NCBI GenBank assembly: GCA_036346205.1
Contig: JARFJB010002201.1
Coordinates: forward strand, 326,001-390,000
From: Vesta saturnalis
Lineage: Eukaryota > Arthropoda > Insecta > Coleoptera > Lampyridae
DNA: 64,000 nucleotides
Direction: 5' to 3'
The position numbers were made by a program, and so were the translations under genes. Each line of letters starts with the position of its first letter. Position 1 is the stretch's first letter. Of this stretch, positions 44,341 through 54,800 are shown one piece after another. A model generated the notes under the pieces. That model did not search any database, was not told where the DNA came from, and saw only the letters and a program-made list of their open reading frames with translations.

Positions 44341-44868
44341 GATAAAAACCAACAACTGCGCCTAATAAACACCACCTCTCCGCCGGTGGATATATCACAA
44401 AATCTAACCAGCTCCAAGCGAAATGAAAGCAAGCTTAAATACAAAATTTTAAGTACGTAAGTGTTTTTGTTCTGGAGTTATCGCGGATACAGGATACATC
44501 CACACAGACACACATTCAGCCATCTTGCAAATCTTGGCGAAACTTGCCCAAAAGTTGCACAATGAGCTAATAAGTCGATTTAGCGATAGTGAAAAAAAGT
44601 CGATTGCATAACCTTCTATACCTACATATACATATGTAGGTATAGTATATTACGTAATAGTATATTACGTAACGTGTGTTGTAAGAAGCATTTTACGCGC
44701 GAATGGAAAAGTTACGCATAAAGCCGCGTGTTACACGTGTTACGTACCATACTTTACCTACGACCTACTTCTACTTGTATTAATAACGTTATTATTAATA
44801 ATATTTTAACAACATCAACAATAAAATATTTTCAATAATTTTATTGTATAACATTTAATTACATAAGA

Positions 44869-45994
44869 TTAGTTATTATAATAATTGTTTATAGAAACAG
44901 TACCGTTGTTAAATACAAACGGTAAATCGGTTCTTTTGTTTGTTGAAGTGTAAGAAAGATTTACATTATAAGCTGTGTTTAGTAAATTTTCATTTTCATT
45001 TTCATCACTATTACTTGTACCTGCTATAGCAGATGCTATTTTAGATGAATTGTTTGTTTGATTATTTAGGGAATTATCCACATAGCCTTCAGCTACGGTC
45101 GATGACTGCTATCCGCCGTGTCTTTTTAAATCTAATAGGTCGCCACCCACGCCAATAAGAATAGTCGTAGACGAGCGCCTGAAACAGTGTCCTATATAAG
45201 CTGCTGCGTCTGGTGGTCCCAGACATATAGCAATTTGTTTTGGTACGTTCCCTATTTTATTAATACCAACACACTGCCTGGTGCATTTTCCGTTCACATA
45301 GTTTAGAAAAAAGGGTAATTCTGTAGTCTCGTTTACTGCAGAGCGAAGGTTAATAATTTTTTCACGTTGGGGTAAAAATATTCTGAAACCACAAAAGAAC
45401 GTCGTCGTTTAGTTTTTAATTCAGGAATTTTAATAACTAGATTTTTTTCCTGTACCTTGAACATGCGATGGTTTTATATTACGTAATTCTTGTTTTCTGC
45501 ATGCACCGCTTATACCAACTATAGGAACAACTTAAAAGAAAATTAAAATTTACATATCTGAGCACAATATATTTTACTTTCATAAATAAATAGTTATCAT
45601 CTGGTGCATTTTCTAGGAAATTGTTAATATTATAGTTTGTTAAAATTTGGAATTTTTTGGGTTTAAATCCGTTAGATTTTCTTTTAAGTAGGGCTTGTAA
45701 TTTGGAATAGCTTGCAATGTTTATATTAGGATTTATATTAACTGTGGTTCGCAACATAGACTAAAAACACCAAAGTGAAGAAGGCTTCACATTATTTGAC
45801 AAATCTTGGAAATATGCCATCATAACGTTCTCGGAAAATGAGTTCACGCCGTTTTTTGACCTCCAATCCATGAGTTTTTGGTACATATTTTTGTGCAGAC
45901 TCTCAGATTTCGCCGGAAATAAGTTGCTTTTGGCTATTTCTGCGGTTTCAGTAATATTGGATGGAGTTAAATCTATTTTACTGTCACTGGACAT
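44869..45994 (-). pseudogene. Tyrosine recombinase, Crypton-type, with stops and a frameshift
   Basis: The N-terminal part (from 45994) has MYQKLMDWRSKNGVNSFSE, the core-binding domain start. An in-frame TAG follows near 45761, and then LRTTVNINPNINIASYSKLQ and NNFLENAPDDNYLFMKV. A short disrupted stretch shifts the frame; GISGACRKQELRNIK (45520) carries the first catalytic Arg region. The C-terminal part has YIGHCFRRSSTT (H-x-x-R), LKRHGG followed by TAG where Trp is expected (45110), then STVAEGYVDNSLNN with the nucleophilic Tyr, and an Asn-rich tail to 44869. The whole domain order is present but interrupted by at least two stops and one or two frameshifts. It is related to the fragment at 2.4-2.7 kb. 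Confidence 0.8.
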
Positions 45995-46346
45995 TTTTTT
46001 AATTGAACAGAACTTTACACACACAAAAAACAGTTTTAAGGTTAATAAAATGCAAAGTTTATTGACAGTTCTTGATGTTCGTTCCCAAATCTTTACCGCG
46101 ACCTACTTAATTTTGATGCTTTGACGGCTTATACCATATGTATGTTTACTACTATGATACATCCACGCAGCTAAAAGAAGCGGGTTGAAGGAAACGGAAC
46201 AAATAATTATATAATTCCACATAATTCCTAATATTAAATGTTATCTACCATTTATATATTAGAATAAATTTTGAATAAAATGGCAACGTCTATTGACAGT
46301 TGCTAAGTGGTTGTTAGGGAAGCTGTGCTACTTGTTTACAGTAATG

Positions 46347-47081
46347 GTCTTAGGCAGTGTTGTGATATCAAAATTCTGCTTTTTCATGAGCACCACGTTT
46401 AAAATTCATGAGATTGATAATTAAAATCATGAGACTATCTTTAATAAATATTTGGTATTTAATTATTTATTATTTTGCCGTTTTTAATTTTATATTGCCA
46501 TTGATACCGTAATTTCCCGCGTCGTGTATTGAATTAACCCTGACTTCTGCACTGTGCAGCGTTGCCAATTGATATTGGTACTTTCATGTAAGTTTTAAAG
46601 GTGAATTAACATTAATAAAGGGTCTGAAGCACAGAATTTAATCTGTGGTCTGAAGGAATCTATCCTAACCTAATCTAACCAAATTCGATTAGTAAAACAA
46701 TTATTTTAAGAAATACAAATAAATATTCTATTGTCAGCACAGCACCGTAACAACGACGGAAGTCAGGGTTATTTCACTATACGTTAATTTATAAAACTGC
46801 ATTAGAGAAACTTTATTTAAAAATCATCCTCCACTGAAGTATCTGAAGTTAGTTAACAACGGCACAGGCGGCGGAGCTGTCCGGTAGTGTAGGGTATTAA
46901 AATATTTTTAATAAGATATGCTTGCTATATAATTTATTATTCTAGCGCGATTTATAATGATATTAAAACGCAGAACACGAAAATCATGAGATTTTACAGT
47001 TAAATCATTAGATCATGAGATAAAAAGCAAAATCATTGAAATTCATGTAAAATCATGAGATATCACAACACTGGTCTTAGG
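46347..47081. mobile_element. Non-autonomous hAT element (719 bp) with perfect 8-bp target duplication
   Basis: The element spans 46355-47073, from CAGTGTTGTGATATC to GATATCACAACACTG, with 15-bp inverted ends. GTCTTAGG occurs directly on both sides (46347-46354 and 47074-47081). Repeated TCATGAGAT motifs lie just inside both ends (46387-46435 and 46980-47060), as subterminal repeats. No coding capacity. The intact duplication indicates a fairly recent insertion. Confidence 0.92.
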
Positions 47082-47939
47082 TAAAAATACTTTACTTTGC
47101 ACATTTCATGTAACGCAACATGACACCAGCATACGAACATCATGTGCTAATCACATTAGCGCGTTTTTAACCAGAACAAACCATGGTTAAGGAAGTGGAA
47201 AGTGAGTTTCATTATGTTTCCTTCATAATTTTACAAATTTTTTTCGAAACATACTTGCAATAGAAGGTTTAATGTGTATTAATTAATATGCTAAATGATA
47301 AGAGGAATGAGTTTGGTGTTTTAATTTAGTCGAATAGGAAGTTAGTGTTCCCGGTCACGTTAAGTGTTAATTCCCAAACTGTGCGACTGTCAACAATTGA
47401 CGTTTATTAAATATTGTTTGTATTGTTTCCGTATAAATGATATAACGCGGTATTAATGATATAATGGGTTTTCATGATGCATGCTTAAGCATTTTTAAAT
47501 TATAGAAAAATTTAAACAATTATATTTACAGTAAATTTAATTAAATAGTTGTATAAGATGAAATTAAATGATTTCATAACCCTTTTTCTTATTATTTTAA
47601 GTTGTGGCCGATGATAAAATAATGCATATATCTAATCTACACATGATGCATATTAATCACTGCCTGGATTTCTACTAAATTTTGCCCTTTGACACGTCGA
47701 GAAGGTTTCTTCGCAATTCGATATTTTACATATGTACAGTTTTAAAATTGATTCCATGATTTATAATTCTGTAACATTTAATTCAACTAATTATTGAAAG
47801 CGTGACTACAATCAATACAAACTACTATTGTTGTTTTATGATTCAAAATGTTTTTTTAAGGTTACATTTATTTCCAGATCAACAAATTCAATTTTATTAT
47901 ACATAACAGTGGTGTTGTGTAAATTATTACTTTGATTAA
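47082..47939. other. No supported gene
   Basis: AT-rich sequence between the hAT element and the 3' end of the LINE. Nothing recognised. Confidence 0.5.
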
Positions 47940-50900
47940 ATAACATAAGGAGACTTAGCTGTCTCAGCAAACATTTCAGTGATTTCAGTAATCTTCGCGA
48001 CCGGTTAATATAATGTCCGGTGGTAGTTGACGTTTACGTCTTGTGTGAATCTTTGTTCGAAAGAGTCCATAAAAAAACCGCACCACTACATTGACTTGAG
48101 TTGATTATAAACTTTTTTGCACTTTTTTTATGTGGTCTTCAAAGGGCATGATTCCTAAGTCTTGATGTAGTTGTGTTTCCGAATGTACCAGGGCGCGGTG
48201 ACTGCAATTCGTAATGCTTTGTTTTGGAACCTCTGTATTTTGCGTAAGTTGGTTTGAGATGTGTTACACCATATCGGTGATCCATATAGCATTAATGGTC
48301 GTAGCTGGGTTTTGTATAGCAGGATAGCATTCAATTTTTAGGGAAGATTTACGGTTTATTGGTGGGTACAGCTGTTTGAGTCGGGCATAGTCTTGGATTA
48401 ATTTCTGATTGATGTGCAAGCCCCAGCTCAGCCTTTGAGTCTAGGTAAATGCCGAGATATTTGACTGCTGAATCGTGGGATTTCCACGGTATTGGTTTGT
48501 TAATAATGGGAACTAGGTTAGGATTCGTGATTCGTCTAAGAGTAAATATCTTTGCTTGGCATTTATCTGGGTTTATTTGAGTAATCCACTGTTGGAATCA
48601 GCTTGTTCGAGAGTTTGTACTACTTCGTTCAATGACGATACCTGAGTGAAGATGGTTCGCAAAGGTGGCGAGAGTTGCCTTAGTTTCAGGAAGGTTAGAG
48701 GTGTAAATGGAGAATAACATTCGGACGCTGCCCTGCGGAATACATGCATGGATATTTTTAGTTTGTGATAGCGTGTAGTTCACTCATACAGCAAAGGTTC
48801 TGTTTTCGACAAATGAGAATAAAATGGCTTTTAAGCCTTCAAGCCACACTCTGTGGATGGCCTGTGAGATGTTTAGAAATAAGGCCGTAGTGTAGACTTT
48901 GTTTCCATAGCCACGTTCGATAAGTTCGCTTATACGTTGTATTTGGTGATATGTAGAGTGGGCTTTTCTAAATCCAAATTGAAAGGAAGGGATTGTGTTT
49001 TGGTTTTCAATAGCGCCATTTAGTCTAACTAAAATTATTCTTTCCGGCAGTTTGGATAGGGAAGTGAGAAGACTTCTTGACCTACAACTATTTAGTTTTG
49101 TTTTGTTTTTGCCCTGTTTTGGAAACATTAGAATTTGGGCATGTTTCCATGCTAGGGGAAAGTAGCCTACCCTTAGACAGGCATTAAAGATTGTGCTTAG
49201 GCCGGCTAGGGCTTTCTTGGGAAGGTGCTGCGAATTTGTGAGTAGATCATGTTCGGGGGATTTTTTTGTTGAGAATGTATCTATGTGGGTTTTAAGTTCC
49301 TTGGGGGAGGTGGGCTTAATTCTGTCGGGTTGTGGCACGTTTGCTTCAATGCGGGTTATCGTGTGGTTAAGGTGTGTTGAAGTGCAAGTGATGATGAGAG
49401 TGAAGGTCCTTTGTAGGTGTAAAGCGAAAGCGGAAGATTTTTCTTCGTCTGTTATGTAGTTGTTAGTGTGAGCATTTCATCTCTTTGGTTTAGGATCTTA
49501 TTCGTTGTTTTCCATAAGCCCCTGTCTCCTGGCCTAAAGTTGGCTATGTGTTGCTGATAAGCTTTGATTAATTAGGTTCCTCGGAGGGTTATTGTAGTCT
49601 GGTAGGGCTGTCACACGCGCAGGTGTGCACTATCGCTAATCAATGTGGTGAGATTGGCAATCGTCGAATCAATATATTCTTGGTTATGGATATTTGTTGA
49701 GCATGATATTTTGTTTTCTAGTTTTTTTTTAAATTGGTCCCAGTTCATTTTGCCATTTATTAGCTTCGGTACAGGTCGTTTCGGTACTGGGTGGTTTGTA
49801 AAGAACACTAAGACAAGAATGTGGTCTGAGTTGAGTTCGGTTATGACTTGTTGGTATAGCGGCTTGTAAAGATTCTTCTGCAGAATTGTCAAGTGGTCTC
49901 TTCGATACGGGTAATGTGTACTTGTCTGGTGCTAATATCTGAAAGGAATTTACTGTTGCCAAATTCTCTAGTTTTTTACCCTCAGGCTTGGCTGCTCTGT
50001 AGCCCCATAGGGCATATTTGACATGTATATCACCAATGACCAATAGTGGCTGATTTGTATTAAATATTGTTTGTATACTTTCGGATATCAGTTTTTTACT
50101 TGGATGGAGGTCATTTCAATGTTTAAATTAGGGATGTCGGAGAGCCGCGTGTGCTTAGGCCTTTTTTTATTAGAATTGCTACCCTCGTGACGCAATCGGG
50201 GCGTTTCGGTCCTTTCGGTAGACGTGGTAACCTGGGATATTAAAATTAGTTGTGTCGTCTAGATGCGTCTCAGTAATGCAAGCGATGTCTACTTTGTATC
50301 TAGCTAGGAGGGCAATGATTAGGCATCGTTGGTTTTGGAGCCCATTGGCATTCCAGTTGAGGATTGTTAAGCACTGAATTGGGTATGGTTGGTTGTGGTC
50401 AATTAAACAGCATGGGTAGGAGAGTATTCGTGATGAACGATTTAATTTGATCGAGATGTGGTATGAGTAGTTCAAGGAAGAGCTGTATAATGTTGTTGGC
50501 TGGGGCTGATTTGATTGTGTTGTGATTAAATCCGCTTTGGGTTCTGCTTGCATAGGTCTGTTCATTGTTAACTTCCGAATTTCGGAAGTAGTTGGATTTG
50601 AGGGCGAGGATCGGGGTATTGGTGCATTGTCGTGGTCATTTAATGTGGGACAACCGCGATAATTTGCTCTGTGGCCTCCTCTACAGTTTGCATATTTTGG
50701 TGGGTCATTGGGTCGTTTTTTACATTCTTTATGTTGATGGTCGCCTGCGCATTTGAATATGGTATATTTTTGAGAGTAGTAGTTTTTGGTATGACCATCT
50801 ATAACATTTGGGGATGGTCTTGGATTTTTTCCTTTCCTCGACTGTTACTATGGACTAGAATATTGCTTTTAATGTGAATATGCGTTTTACTTCTTCGTTT

Positions 50901-51480
50901 TTGGTGAGGTCTACTGCGCATACGGGCAGCGGTTTTTTTTTAGTGTACAGTCGTGCTACTGTTAGAACTGGAATCTTATTGTTTATAGAGTTCGTTTTTG
51001 ATTTCCTGGTCTGTTAAGGAAAGTGGTACATTTTTATGACTACTGGTAATGATTTATCGTTGGGGATTTGATATGTGTGGTACTGGATTTGGTTATCACT
51101 GTAGTTAATTTCCGATAATGTTCGTCTTTTGTTAAGTTTATTCGTGGTGTGAATTCGTTGTAGGTAGTTGTGAAAGCACCAGTTGCGTGTTTTTTGATGT
51201 GTTCTACAAGCGCTCGGTGATTAACTGCATTGGGCAGATTGATGGGTGGAATTTAAGTTTTTGTGGTATCGGGTTGGTTGTTCTTTGTTTCTTCTCTGGA
51301 AGATTGTTTATCGGTTAGGGAAGTTTCCAAGTGTGGCGGAAGATAATATTTATTATTTTCTATGAGGTTTTTCGCTGTCCATGCGTAACGTTTTTTAACT
51401 GCATTTATAGGTGGTGATATATCGCCGGATTTGCAATGTTATCGGACGGCGAACGGGACATCCGCACCGGTTCATTGCTC
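47940..51480 (-). pseudogene. Jockey-clade non-LTR retrotransposon (ORF1 knuckle, endonuclease, RT), decayed
   Basis: On the minus strand, a heavily broken ORF1 (51480-50580) ends in a gag zinc-knuckle remnant (NCRGGHRANYRGCP). The APE endonuclease begins LTILNWNANGLQNQ (50380) with ACITETHLDD, then VIGDIHVKYALWGY (~50030) and TELNSDHILVLV (~49830). The RT follows at 49338-48600 with FNACLRVGYFPLAWKHAQIL, LTSLSKLPERIIL and FGFRKAHSTYHQ. LFLNISQAIHRVWLEGL has Asn where the first catalytic Asp is expected. CIPQGS and FANH sit where FADD is expected. A C-terminal remnant with SAVKYLGIYLDSKAELGL lies near 48450. Many frameshifts and stops occur. The order ORF1-EN-RT and the motifs place it in the Jockey group. 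Confidence 0.85.
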
Positions 51481-52079
51481 ATACTCGACTGATTCAAAAT
51501 GTAGTTGAGATGATTTATTGCAACTATTTACTTGAAAATGAGTTTTGTTCCGATGTTTAATTGCCATCATTCAAAGCTATGTGAGACAACTACTAGTACT
51601 AATTTCGCTTGCACCGACAGTTTGAGTTATTTCCGATTTAGCATCTATATACATTCTACCTATAGGTATGTATATTTTTGTAAATGTAATATCTGTGAGA
51701 AATTCACCGAAGACAACGCTAGAGGCAACAATGGCTGCATTCTTTCAGCTTTGTAATCAAAATTGATAGCCTTCGGTAACTGTTTCTGTGTGAGATATTA
51801 GGTCCTTCGTCTTTTGAGGTTTGGGGACAGTTGGTGAAAGATTATACGATCCCTATAAGGAAACTTTCTAATAGCAAGAAATATTAAAATATTTTAGTGC
51901 ACTACAATCCCAAACTAACAGTTGGTTACCCAACGCAAGAACAATTCCGATAACTTGCTCTTTCAAGCAAAAATTTAGCAGAGGTTTGACTTAAAATCGT
52001 TTGAGCTTTTTCAACTCGGGTAAAAACACAAAGTACTTACAAGAAACGAGACCAGATTAAAAGGAAGGTAACTCAACGC
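51481..52079. other. No supported gene
   Basis: Sequence 5' of the LINE; a 74-codon plus frame at 51532 has no recognisable motif. Could be 5' untranslated LINE sequence. Confidence 0.4.
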
Positions 52080-53100
52080 TCTAAGAGCATATTTTTTTTG
52101 GATCCACCAGGTGGTACAGCAAAAACCTTTCTCATCAACATCACACTGGAAAAAATATGACAAAGAAATTAAGGTGGTCAGTCGCTTCCTCTGGAATTGG
52201 TGGTTCTCATGCCTACTGCGTTCATTTTACTCTCGTGTTGTTTCTGACATACCCAAGTGTCACTTCTATACAGTACTGACGGGACAATCACGCCATTGGA
52301 TATGGATCGTTTCGCTGGTATGCTCATACTCTCATTTCTTATTATGGTCAATACACTGCCAGTATTTTCACGTCGGTCAATTTTACCATCCATTTTGCCA
52401 TCTACTACTCAAATAAGAAAACTCTTCAACTTGTTCTACAATCTCATTGTGCAGGGTACAGGAACACCCTCTACCATCTTCTTCATTTTCACGATTAAAC
52501 ACAATTACCTTCCTTTCCCCACGTTTATCATCAGATATTTGGTATTTGTATCTCCCTCCCATTTTCGCTTAGTAAAACTGTATCATTAGCATACACCAAA
52601 ACACGTACAATTACGTCACCAGCCATTAAACCATTCGGTTGTATAACAGATTTATCCACGATTAGGTTAAGAAGCCATAGTTACACATTAAGTCTTGCTC
52701 GCTCTATTTCGAAGTATTCACTCAGCACCTTTTCGTCCTGACCCAAGCTCACCTTACGTCATACACTACCCTTATTTCTTTTACCAGATATTTACGCATT
52801 CCGTACTCACTTAACATGTCCCAGAGCTTCTCCACTATTCACTCGATTATATTCTTTCCCCAAGTCTGCAATCTTTTCCTAGCTTAAATCCACATACCTT
52901 ATTAATACAAATTCTTCCAAATATCTTACTAGATACACTCAACAAACTAATCCCTCCGTACTTTTCACAATCAGTTTTATTCTCCTTGCCCTTATAAGAA
53001 CAGTAAACGTATTTTCCTAATTGATTGCTATAATCTATTTTTTTTGTCTTCCCCCTAGATTTGGGAGTTATTTTTACAAAGTTGGTATAATATTTTTCAC
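52080..53100 (-). pseudogene. Second non-LTR reverse-transcriptase remnant
   Basis: The minus strand shows CEKYGGISLLSVSSKIFGRI (52970), the RT block normally written N-Y-R-G-I-S-L-L. LVYANDTVLLSENGREI (52590) follows, the catalytic Y-A-D-D box with one Asp changed to Asn. VIVPSVLYRSDTWVCQKQHE (52280) is the post-RT thumb region. Spacing is shorter than in an intact protein and frames change repeatedly. The family differs from the Jockey-clade copy next to it (RTE/CR1-like thumb motif), but I cannot fix the clade. Confidence 0.7.
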
Positions 53101-53609
53101 TAATATCAAATTTGATTAATTTAGGTTCACATGATCGATACATGTTGCCTTTTTTATTGGTATTAAAAATGAGTATTTTTGTATTTTAATATTGTTGAAA
53201 ATAAATCTCTTAAGTTGTATCAAATTATTTTGTGAAATTTAATGAAAATTATTTCAATTGCAAGAGACCCAGAATAAATTTATGGGTAAGTTATAATATA
53301 TGGCGGAACCTTACTATTACACTCAAAATTCAATAGGCTCCTATTATTATACAGTGATCCGTGGTTACTATGCATTTCAATTAAATGTGGCAACTGTTAA
53401 ATTAATTTTGACATATAATCAGATTTGAGGTTAGTGAGAACCGTCTAATACCAGCATACTTTTGGTGTAATAATAAAACACCCGAAATCCAGGAGGCAAA
53501 TAAAGAAAAATATATTCTAAAGTTGATGTAACTAAATAACGGTATGCTAAATAGTATACTTGACTAGTGAAGTTTAATTCAGAGGGATTTTCTCGATACA
53601 GATTATGAG

Positions 53610-53610
<1 letters not shown>
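53101..53610. other. No supported gene
   Basis: AT-rich sequence between the RT remnant and the (TA)n tract of the PLE. Confidence 0.5.

Positions 53611-53667
<57 letters not shown>
53611..53667. repeat. (TA)n microsatellite at the PLE 3' end
   Basis: About 28 TA units directly after the 3' untranslated region of the minus-strand PLE. Confidence 0.95.
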
Positions 53668-53668
<1 letters not shown>

Positions 53669-54790
53669 AATAAGACATTTTTTTTTGAAACTTGTGTAAA
53701 TAAACCTACAAATTAATTCAACGTTTCGGGAACGTCCTTTGTTCCCTTTGTCAAGAATTTATTTTGACAATTACAGAATTTGAAATAAGGTAACTATTTT
53801 TAACAAGTACAGAATATGAAACAAGGTAACTAATTTAAATTTAATCGGGACGAGTGTGTTTGACTTCGGGTAGTTGGTCTAGTACATGATGTAGAAGGGG
53901 TAGAAGTGGGGACGTCAGGAATAGTTGCAGCATAAGTGTTTGAAATTTCGGGAAGATTTGGAGTTGGTTGAAATGTCGAATCAACTTGTTTAATGATATT
54001 CCTCCAAATTTGTGGCGTTCTAGAAGTGTCATCTCGTTTATCGAGGGCGTTTGGCCTTCTTTCAATTTCAACTGCTTCTATAATAATTCTTTCTTGTAAG
54101 TTATATAGAGGTGCAATTAAACGGATATTGTTGGTGTTAATTTGGTGTCCTGTATCTAAACGATGTGCAGCTAAAGACCATGATGGATTGTGCTGTTTAA
54201 TTGCTAGTTTGTGTTCATCGGCTCTCGCATATAATATTCTATTAGTTTGTCCGATATAAGTTCTTCGACAGTTGTTGCACGGTATCTCATACACTCCTTG
54301 GTTTTCATTGGGAATTTTGTCTTTGGGGTTTCTTAAAAGTTGGGACAAAGTTGAATGTGGTTTGAATACCGGTCTGAAGTCGTTTTTGGGAAATGTCTTT
54401 GCTATTCTGCCTGTAATTCCTTTTATATAAGGCAGAATAACAGGAATCTGGCGTTCATTGTTTGACAAGTTATATTTCTTGGTCTTCTTACTTCGTTGGT
54501 AATTTTCAATATTTCTTGATCTTTGTATCCATTTTGAAATAGTATTTTATTAATAGTCTTCATCTCTTCCGTTTTAGAATTTTGGTCAGATAATTGGTAA
54601 GAGCGGTATATCAAGGATTTCATAACACTACGTAATTGACCAGGATGGTGATGAGAGAGAGAGTTCAAGTATCTATTCGCATGAGTTGGTTTTCGATAAA
54701 CTTTGTCTGTAAATTTACAAACAAATTTTATCGAAAACCAACTCATACGAATAGATACTTGAACTCTCTTTCGCATCACCATCCTGGTCA
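53668..54790 (-). mobile_element. Penelope-like element, 3' part: RT C-terminus and GIY-YIG endonuclease
   Basis: The minus strand encodes CKFTDKVYRKPTHANRYLNS and KSLIYRSYQLSDQNSKTEEM (54720-54560), the C-terminal RT/thumb region of PLEs. The frame 54468-53830 follows, with NQGVYEIPCNNCRRTYIGQT (GIY-YIG motif block), NRILYARADEHKLAIKQHN, WSLAAHRLDTGHQI and ERIIIEAVEIERRPNALDKR (with the conserved Glu of the nuclease). A Ser/Thr-rich tail leads to the stop. One frameshift near 54440 separates the two parts. The GIY-YIG frame itself is open. The 3' region has TTGACAAAGGGAAC...CCGAAACGTT and then (TA)n. The 5' end is lost in a head-to-head palindrome. Confidence 0.88.
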
Positions 54791-54800
54791 ATTACTTAAC
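54632..54800. repeat. Near-perfect palindrome of PLE RT sequence (head-to-head)
   Basis: 54632-54715 and 54716-54800 are inverted copies (AGTATCTATTCGCATGAGTT / AACTCATACGAATAGATACT), with TGTAAATTTACA at the tip. Both strands therefore read the same PLE peptide. The plus-strand copy is only ~80 bp and joins mariner sequence at about 54800. Confidence 0.9.

Noticed and set aside
43347..44460. ORFs of Met-Leu, Val-Asn or Ile-Asn repeats
   Set aside because: Translation of the TTAATG/TTAGTG hexamer array; no gene.
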